This document shows, in pieces, positions 43,969-54,010 of a DNA stretch of 64,000 nt. The number at the start of each line of letters is the position of its first letter. Position 1 is the first letter of the stretch. The translations under genes and the position numbers were made by a program. The notes below the pieces were generated by a model. The model was not told where the DNA came from. It did no database searches and worked only from the letters and a program-made list of their open reading frames with translations. The stretch is from Pseudarthrobacter cellobiosi (lineage in GTDB: Bacteria > Actinomycetota > Actinomycetes > Actinomycetales > Micrococcaceae): contig NZ_JAMXBJ010000041.1 in the NCBI RefSeq assembly GCF_023913755.1, positions 1 through 64,000 of the forward strand. The letters are read 5' to 3'.

Positions 43969-44982
43969 ATGGAAATCACGCCCGGACTGATTGATTCTGC
44001 CGCCATGCTGCGGACACAGGCCGGCATTGACGCCATTCACCGTGACTTCAGGAGAGGAAAGCTGGTCAGAATCCGGCGCGGATTCTACGTCCCCACGTCT
44101 GAGTGGCTTCGGGCCTGCCCCTCGAGCGCTTCGCCTGGTCGACGACGGCGGTTGCCAGATCAGTGAAAGGGCGCCGTGCTGTGCGGAGAAAGGGCTGCCC
44201 TGGCCAACGGCCTGCCCACACTCAGGACACCCGCGTTTGTCGAACTTGCAACGACACTCCCCGGACGCAGCGGGACGCGACGATCACCGCTGATGGTTCT
44301 CGGCGAGGAAGCTATGGCCAAAGAAGTGCGGGAAACGCGCTCCTATCCACTTCGGTACCGGCTGAGGACGGCGGTGGAACCCGTCGTGCAGGGTGAATTC
44401 CGATGCACGGGCCTGACCCAGACCGCCGTGGATGTCATGGTGGCGAGCAAGCTGAGCCAGGCTCTGGTGGTTGCTGACGGGCTGGCTCGACGGCTGCATG
44501 ACGAAGGCGTCCTGCCGGATGATGCCAATCTGCTCAGCGTGGCCGACATTCGCCACGGCATCGCAGCCCATCCGTTCGAGGCAGCCCGGCGACGCGCGGA
44601 GCATGTTGCGGGGCTGGCTGGTCCTCTGGCGGAGTCGGCGGGCGAGTCCTACAGCAGGGCCGCTTTCGATTTCCTCGGCTTCGAGCAACCCGTACTCCAG
44701 CACCAGTTCAGGGATGACGACGGCTTCATCGGCCGCAGCGACTGCTGGTGGCCGGAGCACGGTGTTGTGGGTGAGTTCGACGGCAAGGCCAAGTACTTGG
44801 ATGTTGATATCCGTGGCGACATGACCGCCGAGGAAGCTGTGTACCGCGAAAAGCTCCGCGAAGACCGGATCCGCGCGCTTGGATATGGGTTTGCTCGCTG
44901 GAGCTGGGCCGATGTGGATAACCCTGACCGGCTGAGGCGCAAACTCCTGGCCGCGGGCCTGCGTCCACGGCACCGGAGCTAG
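43969..44982 (+). pseudogene. AbiEi-like winged-helix / nuclease-fold protein, broken by two indels
   Basis: The first 47 residues (IDAIHRDFRRGKLVRIRRGFYVPTSEWL) match the winged helix of AbiEi-type antitoxins, and the last 270 (from LCGERAALANGLPTLRTPAF) match the rest of this actinobacterial family. The C-terminus has RSDCWW and GEFDGKAKYLD, the spacing of a PD-(D/E)xK or DUF559-like nuclease site. In between, about 44115-44175, the homologous reading LERFAWSTTAVARSVKGRRAV lies in another frame, so a one-base loss and a one-base gain compensate each other; without them the frame meets TGA at 44164. No AbiEii toxin gene is next to it. Related palindromic repeats flank it on both sides, and serS and the HAD gene are usually neighbours. 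Confidence 0.65.
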
Positions 44983-45033
44983 TTCGCGCATCTGAGCGTT
45001 CCAGGTTCGGATTTGCGAACAAGCCTAGGAATC
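44983..45033. repeat. Palindromic repeat, right copy flanking the AbiEi-like gene
   Basis: The sequence starts directly after the TAG stop. CATCTGAGCGTT, GGTTCGGAT and GCCTAGGAATC match the left copy at 43817-43881 in the same orientation and spacing. TTCGC at its start pairs with GCGAA in an imperfect hairpin. Confidence 0.65.
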
Positions 45034-45113
45034 CCGTGTCATGCGGCGGGGAATTGACCACCCGGCGGGGAAAGCTACGGCTGGCAGGAGGGCGGAGCGT
45101 GCCGAAGGTTAAC

Positions 45114-45140
45114 ACTCACACCGGGGATAACCCTGTGAGT
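45114..45140. other. Hairpin upstream of the HAD gene
   Basis: ACTCACA (45114-45120) pairs with TGTGAGT (45134-45140), with GGG/CCC pairing inside. It lies about 75 bases before the HAD gene and may be an operator or leader structure. Confidence 0.3.
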
Positions 45141-45213
45141 ATTTACCGGGAGTTCATGCGCGCTGTGGCCTGCGTCCTAGCCGGTTTCAGGGGGTCTCTG
45201 GTCTACTGGATGT

Positions 45214-46071
45214 ATGACTACATTGACTGAGACCACAGTCGCTGGCATCGATGACCAGCGGATCGAAAGCGAAAACAGCACCACCAAGTTCATGGTTGCC
45301 CTGGACGTGGACGGAACCCTGGTGGACCACGACGGCCACATGTCCGTGCCTGTCCGTGAGGCCGCCCAGGCCGTGGTGGCCGCGGGACACGATGTCCTCA
45401 TCGCCACCGGCCGCTCCCTGAACGCCACGCTGCCCATCATCGAGCAGATCGGCATCGACCGCGGCTACGCCGTCTGCTGCAACGGCGGCGTGACGCTCCG
45501 GCTGGATCCGGACCTGACTGACGGCTACGAAATCATCCACAAGGCCACCTTCGATCCGGCCCCGGCGCTCCTGGCATTGCGGCAGAAGCTGCCCACTGCG
45601 AAGTATGCGCTGGAGGACGAGGACGGCAACTTCCTGTCCACGGAACGATTCCAGGACGCCAGCTTCGGCGTCGAGGCGATCGGCGTCGACTTCCAGACTC
45701 TGCTCGAAGCCACCGCCGTCCGCCTTGTGGTGTTCAGCACCGAAAACACCCCGGAAGAATTCACCGCAACCATCCAGGAGATCGGACTGGCCGGCGTCAC
45801 CTATTCGGTCGGCTGGACGGCGTGGCTGGACATTGCCGCCGCCGGTGTTACGAAGGCCAGCGCGCTGGAACGGCTCCGCGGCCAGTTGGGGGCTGAACCC
45901 CACCGGACCGTGGCTATTGGCGACGGCCGGAACGACATCGAAATGTTGGGCTGGGCCGGGCGCGGAGTCGCTATGGGCCAGGCCCCGGAGGAAGTTATCG
46001 CCGCCGCGGATGAGGTCACACATTCAGTGTTCGACGACGGCGCCGCGCACGTGCTGCGCAGCCTCATTTAG
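45214..46071 (+). CDS. HAD-IIB (Cof-type) hydrolase
   Basis: A 285-residue phosphatase. A 25-residue polar N-terminus precedes motif I VALDVDGTLVD (residues about 28-38); motif II is IATGRS, motif III Lys is in GVTKASALERL and motif IV is IGDGRNDIEMLGWAG. The insert between motifs II and III is the C2B cap. Genes of this type follow serS in many Micrococcaceae, so the operon-like neighbourhood here has been opened by the AbiEi-like gene. Natural substrate is unknown, probably a sugar phosphate. Confidence 0.88.
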   Translation: MTTLTETTVAGIDDQRIESENSTTKFMVALDVDGTLVDHDGHMSVPVREAAQAVVAAGHDVLIATGRSLNATLPIIEQIGIDRGYAVCCNGGVTLRLDPDLTDGYEIIHKATFDPAPALLALRQKLPTAKYALEDEDGNFLSTERFQDASFGVEAIGVDFQTLLEATAVRLVVFSTENTPEEFTATIQEIGLAGVTYSVGWTAWLDIAAAGVTKASALERLRGQLGAEPHRTVAIGDGRNDIEMLGWAGRGVAMGQAPEEVIAAADEVTHSVFDDGAAHVLRSLI

Positions 46072-46112
46072 AGGGCCGGCAGTAGCGGCAAGTGGCTCTT
46101 GAGCGGCAACCC

Positions 46113-46118
46113 TAGACT
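46113..46118 (+). promoter_or_regulatory. -10 box for leaderless composite gene
   Basis: TAGACT is followed by six bases and the GTG at 46125, the same layout as the HAD gene at 16339. Confidence 0.45.
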
Positions 46119-46124
46119 GGGGCT

Positions 46125-46633
46125 GTGCACTTCAAGGAGTGCCCGGCGCCGCCCGGGCTGTGGCCGTTCGTCACGGGTTTCTGGTTCATCCGGGCCAGCC
46201 CCGCGGCACGCTATGAAAAGATCCTGCCCGGACCTTCGGCCCACCTGGTCCTGAACCTCTCGGATCCGTACCGGCTGATCGACCCCGCCGGTTCCGACGG
46301 TCCGGCGCAAGAAGTCGCCGCCGGGTTTTACTCGGGACTCCAGCGCACCTACCTCATCAGTGAAAACCCCGCGCAAATTTTCAACGTGGGATCGTTCCTG
46401 CTCGCAGCGGTGATGTCCGTGGTGCTCGCGGCGTTTATCGGCGACGGCGGTGCCGGATTCGGTGCCCTAGCCGAGCCCTAGCCGGGCTGGCTACCGGCGC
46501 GGCCTGGGTGGCAGCCGCGTTGGGTGTCAACTACCTCTTCGAACGCCGCAGCCTCACGCTGTTCGCCATCAACGCCGGCTACAACATCGTGACTTTCACG
46601 GCGATGGGGGCAATCATTGGCGCCATGCAGTAG
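46125..46633 (+). pseudogene. Composite remnant: AraC-type N-terminus joined to DUF1761 C-terminus
   Basis: Residues 1 to about 88 (PGLWPFVTGFWFIRA, KILPGPSAHLVLNLSDPYRLI, ENPAQIFNVG) match the DUF6597 sensor half of AraC-type regulators; the DNA-binding half is missing. From SFLLAAVMSVVLAAFIG the sequence matches DUF1761 membrane proteins, which lack their N-terminal half. The DUF1761 frame is broken after GAGFGALA by an 11-base tandem duplication (46464-46485), producing a stop at 46479-46481; in the corrected frame it continues with GLATGAAWVAAALGVNYLFE and RSLTLFAINAGYNIV to TAG at 46633. A deletion between two former neighbours plus the later duplication explains the structure. The truncated 118-residue product is probably not functional. 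Confidence 0.7.
46464..46485 (+). repeat. 11-base tandem duplication
   Basis: GCCCTAGCCGA is followed directly by GCCCTAGCCGG. Removal of one unit restores the DUF1761 reading frame. Confidence 0.85.
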
Positions 46634-46684
46634 GGGGCGCCCTGCAAGAGGCCTTCAGCAGCAGGCGGCGTGAGCCAGCTGTGT

Positions 46685-47284
46685 TCAGCGCACCTCAAGG
46701 ATGAGCGCCAGCAACCGTGCGGCGGCGGGGCGGGCAGCGTGTTCCTCGTTCCATTGGGACCTGGCCACTGCTTTGCTGACGGCCTGGGTGGTGATGCTGA
46801 GTTCCTGGGCCACGGCTTTCTGCTGTCCGCGGACGCCGGGGGTCATGAGGTCCAGCACGCGCCATTCAGCCCCGGATCTGTCCCGCACAATATGGCCCAA
46901 AAGCCGCAGCACGGCCTCGGCTTCGTGGGCGATGTCTGCCAACGGTCCTTCCACGGCAACCGGGATGCGTTCCTTGCTGTTCCGGAGCCGGTCCACCGCG
47001 CGCCGGGCATAGATCAGGCCGTGGCCGGAGGCATCCTTGATCTGGTTGGGAAGCGGCTCGTTGACCGGTCCGACGCCGAGCCCCACGTACCAGGAGCCGC
47101 AGCGCAGGGCGATCAGGGCAGCCTCCACGGCCTGATGCGGGCAGTCCACAATGCCCTGGACTTCATCCTCCACCGACCGGTCGAAATCGAGGCGCGCTGG
47201 TAGGTGCCGCAGGTCCTTCAGCAGCTGAGGGACGCGGTCGCCGTCGCGCCGGCTGTCGGTCTGGTTGATGGTCAACGTGAACAT
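46685..47284 (-). CDS. SatD-like DNA-binding protein
   Basis: A 199-residue protein resembling the SatD family (named after a streptococcal acid-tolerance protein and unrelated to the transporter subunit). [50 protein letters not shown] and the C-terminal [37 protein letters not shown] give an N-terminal alpha/beta domain and a C-terminal helix-turn-helix. It is probably a transcription regulator; the target is unknown. TAGTCT stands nine bases before the ATG, so the leader may be only about two bases. It is divergent from the phosphoketolase gene, a plausible target. Confidence 0.7.
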   Translation of the reverse strand: MFTLTINQTDSRRDGDRVPQLLKDLRHLPARLDFDRSVEDEVQGIVDCPHQAVEAALIALRCGSWYVGLGVGPVNEPLPNQIKDASGHGLIYARRAVDRLRNSKERIPVAVEGPLADIAHEAEAVLRLLGHIVRDRSGAEWRVLDLMTPGVRGQQKAVAQELSITTQAVSKAVARSQWNEEHAARPAAARLLALILEVR

Positions 47285-47380
47285 GTGAAACACAGACTAC
47301 CGGCTGGTCTCTGTCTCAAGGCAAGTCGGCGAGCAGTTCCTCAGGGGGCAGGGTTGTGCCGCGTACCGATAGGTGTTGCG

Positions 47381-49864
47381 ATGGAGGCTCAGCTGCCGAC
47401 GGCGGCGCGCCGCTACGTGAGGATGGTCATGGACGGAAGCATGGGGCAGGACAGTTTGGGGCAGGAAACACTGGACCTTGTGGACCGGTGGTGGCGGGCC
47501 GCGAACTACCTTTCCGTGGGACAGATCTATTTGCGCTCCAACCCGCTGCTGAGGGAGCCCCTCGCGGCGGAGCACACCAAGTCCAGGCTCCTGGGCCACT
47601 GGGGGACCACTCCGGGCCTGAACTTCGTCTATGCGCACATGAACCGCGTGATCCGCCGGGACTCGCAGGAAATGCTCTTCGTTGCCGGCCCGGGCCATGG
47701 CGGTCCTGCTGTTGTGGCGAACGCCTGGCTTGAAGGCACGTACTCGGAAATCTACGGCCAGGTGGGCCCTGACGGGGCAGGCATGGCCGAACTCTTCCGC
47801 CAGTTTTCCTACCCCGGCGGCATTCCCAGCCACGCGGCTCCGGAGACCCCGGGTTCCATCAGCGAAGGCGGCGAACTCGGGTACGCGCTGGCCCACGCCT
47901 ACGGGTCCGTGTTCGACAATCCCCAGCTGATCACCGCCGTCGTGATCGGCGACGGCGAGGCCGAAACGGGGCCGCTCGCGGCGAGTTGGCATTCGCACAA
48001 CTTCCTGGATCCGGCCGCGGATGGTGCGGTGCTTCCCATCCTGCACCTGAACGGCTATAAGATCGCCAACCCCACCATCCTGGCGCGCATGCCGCAAGAA
48101 CAGCTGGAGCAGTTGCTGCGCGGTTACGGTCACGAACCGTATTTCGTGACCGTCCAGGACTCGGCCAACACTGAGCAGGCGCACAGGGACTTCGCGGCCG
48201 CCGTCGACACCTGCCTGGCCGGGATCCGCGCCATCCAGGACTCCCGCCGGGGCGGGGCGGACGTAACAGGCGGGAAAACGCGCGACCGAGGCACTACAGC
48301 CGGTGCCGCAGGAAGCGGCGTTGCGCCGCACTGGCCCATGATTGTGCTGCGCTCGCCCAAGGGCTGGACCGGGCCGCGGATAGTGGACGGACTCCAGGTG
48401 GAGGGCACCTGGCGGAGCCACCAGGTCCCGCTGGCGGAAGTCCGCACCAACGGCGCACACCTGAAACAGCTGGAGGAGTGGCTGAAGTCTTACCGTCCGG
48501 AGGAGCTGTTCGACGCCGACGGCCGGCTCCGGCCCGAGGTAGCCACGAATGCGCCCACCGGGAACCTCCGGATGAGCGCCACCCCGCACGCCAACGGCGG
48601 ACTCCTTCGCACACCGCTGAAGCTACCCGCCTACGCCACCCACGCCGTCGACGTTGCGGAGCCGGGAACCGAACGGATCAGCCCCATGATCACGCTGGGC
48701 TCGTGGATGCGGGACGTCATCTCGCTGAACATGGAGAACTTCCGCCTCTTCGGGCCGGATGAGACGGCATCCAACCGGCTTCAGGCCGTCTACGAAGTGA
48801 CCGACAAGGTCTGGCAGTACCGGATTGACGACGTCGACGAGCACCTCGCCCGCTCCGGCCGGGTTCTGGAGGTGCTCAGCGAGCACCTGTGCCAAGGCTG
48901 GCTGGAAGGCTACCTCCTTTCCGGCCGGCACGGATTATTCAGCTGTTACGAGGCCTTCATCCACATCGTGGATTCCATGTTCAACCAGCACGCCAAGTGG
49001 CTCAAGGTCCACCGCAAGCTGCCCTGGCGCCAGCCCGTGGCGTCGCTGAACTACCTGCTCTCGTCCCATGTGTGGCAGCAGGACCACAACGGCTTTTCGC
49101 ACCAGGATCCCGGCTTCATCGACCACGCGGTGAACAAAAAAGCCGAGGTCATCCGCGTGTACCTGCCGCCGGACGTGAACAGCCTGCTGTCGGTCATGGA
49201 GCACTGCCTGGCATCCACCGACTACGTGAACATTGTGGTCAGCGGTAAGCAGCCATCGCCCACCTGGCTGGGGCCGGCCGACGCCGCGAACCACTGCCGC
49301 CGGGGTCTGGGGATCTGGGAATTCGCAGGTTCCGAAGTGGCGGGAGAGGACCCGGACGTTGTTCTGGCGTGTGCTGGGGATGTGCCCACGGTGGAGACGG
49401 TGGCCGCGGCCGAACTGCTGAAGCGGGGTGTTCCGGGGCTGAAGGTCCGCGTTGTCAATGTGGTTGACCTGATGCGGCTCCAGGACGTTAGTGAGCACCC
49501 GCACGGCCTTCCGGCGTCGGACTTTGACGGCATTTTTACCCCGGACAAACCGATCATCTTCGCCTACCACGGCTACCCGTCGCTGATCCACCGGCTGGCC
49601 TACCGCCGCACCAACCAGGAGGGCCTGCACGTGCGCGGCTACAAGGAGGAGGGGACCACCACCACGCCGTTCGACATGGCCATGCTTAACGGGATCGACC
49701 GCTTCCAGCTGGCCATCGACGCTATTGACCGCGTACCTGGCATGGCCGAAAAGCACTCACTGCTGCGGCAGACCCTCCAGGACCGCCGGATCCAGGCCCG
49801 CGAACACACCCGCACGCACGGTGAGGACCCGGAGGAGATCCGGAACTGGGTGCTCAACGCCTGA
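47381..49864 (+). CDS. xfp: Xylulose-5-phosphate/fructose-6-phosphate phosphoketolase
   Basis: Thiamine diphosphate enzyme splitting xylulose-5-P or fructose-6-P with phosphate to acetyl phosphate and a triose or tetrose phosphate. The 827-residue chain shows [19 protein letters not shown] [74 protein letters not shown] and ATP-independent ThDP site [13 protein letters not shown], then [33 protein letters not shown] and [11 protein letters not shown] 25-residue Gly/Thr/Ala-rich insert (GGADVTGG to GAAGSG) before [17 protein letters not shown] is longer than in most homologs. The ATG at 47381 is chosen; in-frame ATGs at 47423 and 47429 are possible. No ackA or pta is adjacent. Confidence 0.94.
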   Translation: MEAQLPTAARRYVRMVMDGSMGQDSLGQETLDLVDRWWRAANYLSVGQIYLRSNPLLREPLAAEHTKSRLLGHWGTTPGLNFVYAHMNRVIRRDSQEMLFVAGPGHGGPAVVANAWLEGTYSEIYGQVGPDGAGMAELFRQFSYPGGIPSHAAPETPGSISEGGELGYALAHAYGSVFDNPQLITAVVIGDGEAETGPLAASWHSHNFLDPAADGAVLPILHLNGYKIANPTILARMPQEQLEQLLRGYGHEPYFVTVQDSANTEQAHRDFAAAVDTCLAGIRAIQDSRRGGADVTGGKTRDRGTTAGAAGSGVAPHWPMIVLRSPKGWTGPRIVDGLQVEGTWRSHQVPLAEVRTNGAHLKQLEEWLKSYRPEELFDADGRLRPEVATNAPTGNLRMSATPHANGGLLRTPLKLPAYATHAVDVAEPGTERISPMITLGSWMRDVISLNMENFRLFGPDETASNRLQAVYEVTDKVWQYRIDDVDEHLARSGRVLEVLSEHLCQGWLEGYLLSGRHGLFSCYEAFIHIVDSMFNQHAKWLKVHRKLPWRQPVASLNYLLSSHVWQQDHNGFSHQDPGFIDHAVNKKAEVIRVYLPPDVNSLLSVMEHCLASTDYVNIVVSGKQPSPTWLGPADAANHCRRGLGIWEFAGSEVAGEDPDVVLACAGDVPTVETVAAAELLKRGVPGLKVRVVNVVDLMRLQDVSEHPHGLPASDFDGIFTPDKPIIFAYHGYPSLIHRLAYRRTNQEGLHVRGYKEEGTTTTPFDMAMLNGIDRFQLAIDAIDRVPGMAEKHSLLRQTLQDRRIQAREHTRTHGEDPEEIRNWVLNA

Positions 49865-49938
49865 GACCTAGAGTTTTTGTCCACTTATAGCGGCTTTGCC
49901 CCGTGCGAAAGTCTCGATATCTGGACAAAGAATCGGGT

Positions 49939-51264
49939 TTACATCGTGCGGTACTCGAGCGCGCCGGGAATCCCGCCCGTCTCACCCAATCCATCGCCGC
50001 GGGCAAACGCGGCCCACAGCCGGCGCATCTCGCGGCCCACGGCGTCGATCTCGTCCCAGGTTGCGCCCTTGAGGAGTCCGGCAGCGGCCCAGGTCTGTTG
50101 GTTTCCGAACAGCAGCGGCAAGTCAACAGTGTGTGCGGCGCGGTAAGAGTTTTCGGGTGCGCCCCACGACAGCAGGTAGCTGTAGGCCTTTCCTCCGGCG
50201 CGGGCGTGGCGGCGGGCAAACTTGCGGGCGGATCTGCCGTAGACCGCCTCCGTCACCGCCCAGTTAATCGCCCGCACGGCGCCCGCACCCAGGCCCGGGA
50301 TCTTGCCCAACCGGCTGACCACGGGATTGCGGGGCAGGAACAGCCGTGCCTCGTCGGAGGTGTGCCCGATCAGCACTTCGATGCCCGGGGCCGTGGCGTT
50401 CCAGGCGGCCTCGACGCGTGATTCCGGCGGCAGTGGGGCGTGCCCGTACTGGGTGCCGAACGGCATGGCTGCCATCAGGCCAAACTTCCGGGCCACTTGT
50501 GACACGTGGTCTTCGATGGCCACAACGTCCAGCATCGGGGTGTCTTCCGTGACGGCTTCGGCCGCGATGCCCATGGCACGGCTCATCTTGTGCCGGCCGC
50601 GGGTGATCCCCAGCGGTGCACTCTGGATGATGGCCCGCTGGAACAGGGACGGCGCTTCGGGCGTCGCCATGAGGTGGGCTACGGAGTCGCCGCCTGCGGA
50701 CTGCCCGAACGCGGTGACGCGCCCCGGGTCCCCACCGAAGGCCAGGATGTTGCGCTGCACCCACCGGAACGCTTCCAACTGGTCCAGCAGGCCGAGGTTC
50801 GCCGGCCGGCCGGTGCCGGTAGCCAAATACCCGAACAGGCCGAGCCGGTAGGTCACGGAGACCACGATGACCCGGTTCTCGGACACCAGCGACGTGGCGT
50901 CAAAGATTGCCAGGTCGCCGGAGCCGGACGTGTAGGAGCCGCCGTGCAGCCACACCATGACGGGGACCTGTTCGCCGTCGGCAAGCCCGGCCGGAACGGT
51001 GATCGACAGGCGCTGGCAGTCCTCACTTCCGGGGAGTTCGCCGTACCGCGTACCCAGGACGTCGTCCAGGAACGGAACGGGGCCCTGCGGGCAGGCGGGC
51101 GAGAGGGTAGTGGCGGCGTAGCTGGCGGTCCAGTCGGACGCTGCCACCGGAGGTTGAAAGCGGCCCGCGGTGGCGTAGGGGATGCCGGTGGCGCGAACCA
51201 CCTCACCGTCCCGCCACCCGCTGATCGGACCGCACGGGGGACTAAACGAAGGCTCGGAACTCAC
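49939..51264 (-). CDS. Type B carboxylesterase
   Basis: An alpha/beta hydrolase of 441 residues. GIPYATAGRFQPP at the N-terminus, EDCQRLSITVP, the oxyanion VMVWLHGGSYTSGSG, GLLDQLEAFRWVQRNILAFGGDPGRVTAFGQSAGGDSV with the nucleophile in GQSAG, and a C-terminal AHTVDLPLLFG with the His are typical of COesterase/PnbA enzymes. No signal peptide, so it is cytoplasmic. The GTG at 51264 is used because homologs begin close to that point; no strong ribosome site is seen. It converges with phosphoketolase. Confidence 0.88.
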   Translation of the reverse strand: MSSEPSFSPPCGPISGWRDGEVVRATGIPYATAGRFQPPVAASDWTASYAATTLSPACPQGPVPFLDDVLGTRYGELPGSEDCQRLSITVPAGLADGEQVPVMVWLHGGSYTSGSGDLAIFDATSLVSENRVIVVSVTYRLGLFGYLATGTGRPANLGLLDQLEAFRWVQRNILAFGGDPGRVTAFGQSAGGDSVAHLMATPEAPSLFQRAIIQSAPLGITRGRHKMSRAMGIAAEAVTEDTPMLDVVAIEDHVSQVARKFGLMAAMPFGTQYGHAPLPPESRVEAAWNATAPGIEVLIGHTSDEARLFLPRNPVVSRLGKIPGLGAGAVRAINWAVTEAVYGRSARKFARRHARAGGKAYSYLLSWGAPENSYRAAHTVDLPLLFGNQQTWAAAGLLKGATWDEIDAVGREMRRLWAAFARGDGLGETGGIPGALEYRTM

Positions 51265-51319
51265 AGGGCAACGATTCCACAGTTTCCTGGCAGCCCGCGC
51301 CGGGGAGCTGATTAAACAA

Positions 51320-51363
51320 CGACGGCGGGTGCCGGGCTCTCGCGAACCCGGCACCCGCCGTCG
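51320..51363 (-). terminator. Rho-independent terminator of ppa
   Basis: A perfect 17-base stem (51320-51336 with 51347-51363) with a ten-base loop lies nine bases after the ppa stop; a T-rich stretch TTGTTTAAT follows on the minus strand. Confidence 0.85.
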
Positions 51364-51371
51364 GACTGACG

Positions 51372-51860
51372 CTAGTGCGCTGCCGGCACGTAACGCTTGA
51401 TGGAGGCTTCCAGCTCGGCCTCGGCGGCGGCGCGGTCGCCCCAGCCCTCAGCCTTGACCCACTTGCCCGGCTCCAGGTCCTTGTAGCGGGTGAAGAAGTG
51501 CTCGATTTCCTTGATCAGGAATTCGCTGACATCACTGATTTCCTGGATGTGGTCGAAGCGGGCGTCAACCGGGACGCACAGGACCTTGGCGTCTCCGCCG
51601 CCGTCGTCGGTCATGTTGAAAACGCCGATGGGGCGCGACTCAACGATGACGCCGGGGTGCAGATCGAAGTCCTGCAGGAGCACCAGTGCATCTAGCGGGT
51701 CGCCGTCTTCACCCAGGGTGTTCTCGAAGAATCCGTAGTGCGTGGGGTACTGCATGGAGGTGAAGAGGACGCGGTCCAGGCGGACGCGGCCGGTCTCGTG
51801 GTCAACTTCGTACTTGACGCGAGATCCCTTGGGGATCTCGATGGTCACGTCATGCTTCAT
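51372..51860 (-). CDS. ppa: Inorganic pyrophosphatase
   Basis: Hydrolyses pyrophosphate to two phosphates, pulling biosynthetic reactions. The 162-residue family I enzyme has [36 protein letters not shown] with the metal-binding Asp cluster, [20 protein letters not shown] and [19 protein letters not shown]. The ATG has no alternative in frame nearby. It is divergent from dacB, as in other Micrococcaceae, and has its own terminator. Confidence 0.96.
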   Translation of the reverse strand: MKHDVTIEIPKGSRVKYEVDHETGRVRLDRVLFTSMQYPTHYGFFENTLGEDGDPLDALVLLQDFDLHPGVIVESRPIGVFNMTDDGGGDAKVLCVPVDARFDHIQEISDVSEFLIKEIEHFFTRYKDLEPGKWVKAEGWGDRAAAEAELEASIKRYVPAAH

Positions 51861-52014
51861 GGAATGCTCCTCGGCAATTGCAGGGGGTTCGCGGCACGGG
51901 AGACGAACAACAAAAAGGAGTGTCGGTGCCGCCGACTACTATTGAGGATATAGCGAGAGGCCCAGGTTTCAGGAACTTGCGGGGAAATTTCAGGACTTGA
52001 GGACCAACAGCAGC

Positions 52015-53499
52015 ATGAAGGAAACATCGGGCCCCGGCGCATTCCGGCACACCCTCCGGCGCGGGCTGCGAGCCTGGCCCACCGCGCTGCTCCTGGCAGT
52101 GATCGTTATGCTGGCCCTCCCCGCCGCATGGCTGGTTGCCCCTGCTTTCGTCAGCCCGCCTCCTGCGGCGACACCCGAAGTGCCCGCCTGGCAGCAGGCC
52201 CCCACCGCGCTTTCCGCAAGAATGGGCCTTTCTCCGCTCACGGAGTCGGCGCCCGTGCCGCTGCCCTCCGCGGTCGCCGCTCAATTGGACGGATTGTTAA
52301 AGCCCGACGGCGACGGCAGCTTCACGGGGCTGGTCCAGGATGCGCTCACTGGCCAGGTCCTCTTTGACCGCGGCGGTTCGGAGAGCCGGATCCCCGCCTC
52401 CAATATGAAGCTGCTCACTGCCGTGGCCGCCCTCCGCGCAATCGGGCCGGACCACCGTTTCAGCACCAAGGTCCTGGCCGGGCCCGCTGCCAATCAGGTG
52501 GTGCTCACCGGCGGTGGCGACGTTCTCCTGGGTGCCGGGGAATCCGCGCCCAACCAGGTGATGGGCCACGCCGGACTCGCCAACCTCGCCACCGCCACCG
52601 TGAACGCACTCCAAACCGCAGGAACAACCGGCGAGCTGACGGTCCTGGTGGACGACTCCCTGTTCACCGGCCCAGCGCTGAACCCCGCGTGGGCAGACGG
52701 GGACGTTGCCGGGGGCGAGGTTGCCCCGTTGTACCCGCTTGCGCTGAACTCGGCGCGCTTTGACCCGGCCGTGACCACCGGACCCCGCCCGCAAGACTCA
52801 GCAATCACCGCCGCCGAGGCGTTTGCCGCGCAGCTCAAGACGGCGGGTGCCGCTGCGGGAATCACGGTAGCGGCCGGCGTCGAACGTTACACCGCACCCT
52901 CGGGCGATGCGCCCCCAGCAGAAGAGCCGGCGGTCCTTGCCGAGGTCCGGTCCGCCACGGTCGGCCAGCAGGTGGACCTCATGCTGCAGACCTCGGACAA
53001 CAACCTGGCGGAGGTCCTGGGCCGGATGGCCTCGGCGGCTGCGGGTGAGCCCGCCAGCAACGACGGCGCCACCGGAGCAGTCCGCGCACAGCTCGCGGAT
53101 TTGGGCATCCCTACGGACACGATGCGGCTCGCGGACGTGTCCGGGCTGGCGCTGGCCAACCAGGTCTCTGCCCGCCAGTTCGCGAAAGTGGTGCGTGCCA
53201 TCACCAGCGGGACCGACACCCGTTTGCGGGCCGCGCTGGATGGATTTCCGGTCGCGGGGCTGACCGGAACACTGGACACCCGCTACGTCGACGGCTCCAC
53301 GGCCCGCGGCGCCGGCCTGGTGCGGGCCAAGACCGGGACCCTGAATTCGGTCATCGCTCTCAGCGGCTACGTGGTGGACGCCGACGGCCGGCTCCTGGTC
53401 TTCTCCTTCATCGGCAACGACCTGAAGCCTGGCGCCGCCGGGAACAGGGAAGCCCTGGACCGGGCCGCCACGGCGCTCGCTGCCTGCGGCTGCCGCTGA
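52015..53499 (+). CDS. dacB: D-alanyl-D-alanine carboxypeptidase/endopeptidase (S13, PBP4-type)
   Basis: Trims peptidoglycan stem peptides outside the membrane. A basic N-terminus and one hydrophobic helix (ALLLAVIVMLALPAAWLVAP) export or anchor the 494-residue protein. The three penicilloyl-serine transferase motifs are present: SNMK in RIPASNMKLLTAV, SDNN in MLQTSDNNLAEVLG, and KTG in VRAKTGTLNSVIALSG. GGGDVLLG and the inserted domains match the S13 family. A TTG six codons earlier is possible. The conserved next gene is normally the DUF2342 metalloprotease, but about 1.6 kb intervene here. Confidence 0.93.
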   Translation: MKETSGPGAFRHTLRRGLRAWPTALLLAVIVMLALPAAWLVAPAFVSPPPAATPEVPAWQQAPTALSARMGLSPLTESAPVPLPSAVAAQLDGLLKPDGDGSFTGLVQDALTGQVLFDRGGSESRIPASNMKLLTAVAALRAIGPDHRFSTKVLAGPAANQVVLTGGGDVLLGAGESAPNQVMGHAGLANLATATVNALQTAGTTGELTVLVDDSLFTGPALNPAWADGDVAGGEVAPLYPLALNSARFDPAVTTGPRPQDSAITAAEAFAAQLKTAGAAAGITVAAGVERYTAPSGDAPPAEEPAVLAEVRSATVGQQVDLMLQTSDNNLAEVLGRMASAAAGEPASNDGATGAVRAQLADLGIPTDTMRLADVSGLALANQVSARQFAKVVRAITSGTDTRLRAALDGFPVAGLTGTLDTRYVDGSTARGAGLVRAKTGTLNSVIALSGYVVDADGRLLVFSFIGNDLKPGAAGNREALDRAATALAACGCR

Positions 53500-54010
53500 C
53501 CTGCTCCTACCGCAACCGGGTTCCTACCGTAACCGCTGCCCTGCGCCGCATTAGCGGTGCCTGGCAACACCGTTCGTGCGGGTCCCGACCGCTGTTATGC
53601 GGGCAGGATCTTTTAGGAGCACGTACTTGCGGCGCGGCGGGCGGAAAAACAAGTACCGGCTACTCGTGACACTTGACGGAGGCCAGCCCTAGGCTCAACC
53701 ACACGAGGGGCTCCGCGTTTGGCAACGCAAAGAACATCCGCCGTCGAAACGTCATGAAGGGGTGAGGCTGGTGTCCATTTCCGATCAAATTCCGTGATGC
53801 CGCCCCGACCCACTCCCGCCAAGACGCGGCACGGCATGACCTTGGGCTTGAGGCCGCGCGTTCGGCGGCTCGCCGCGCTCCGTAGGGGACGTCTTCGGAT
53901 CGCCTCAGGCCCGGCGCGGTTTCGACAGCGCTGCCCCTCGGTGAGCTCCGAAACGGGGCGCCCGTGGCAGTTGCTGAAAGCAATAAATTCCGATAGCGAA
54001 GGCCACAATC
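53500..54010. other. 511-base non-coding stretch
   Basis: No convincing gene or RNA was seen on either strand; short ORFs lack family signatures and ribosome sites. TCCTACCGCAACCG (53505-53518) is repeated with one change at 53522-53535. The right end (about 53960-54000) is AT-richer and probably holds the promoter of the lipoprotein gene. Confidence 0.5.

Noticed and set aside
49876..49929. TTTGTCCA and TGGACAAA inverted repeat as a terminator between phosphoketolase and carboxylesterase
   Set aside because: Eight pairs enclosing a loop of nearly 40 bases would be a weak terminator; it could be chance.
53613..54008. Minus-strand ORF of 131 codons in the non-coding stretch
   Set aside because: It is Arg/Ser-rich with no recognisable motif and no good ribosome site; not enough to call a gene.
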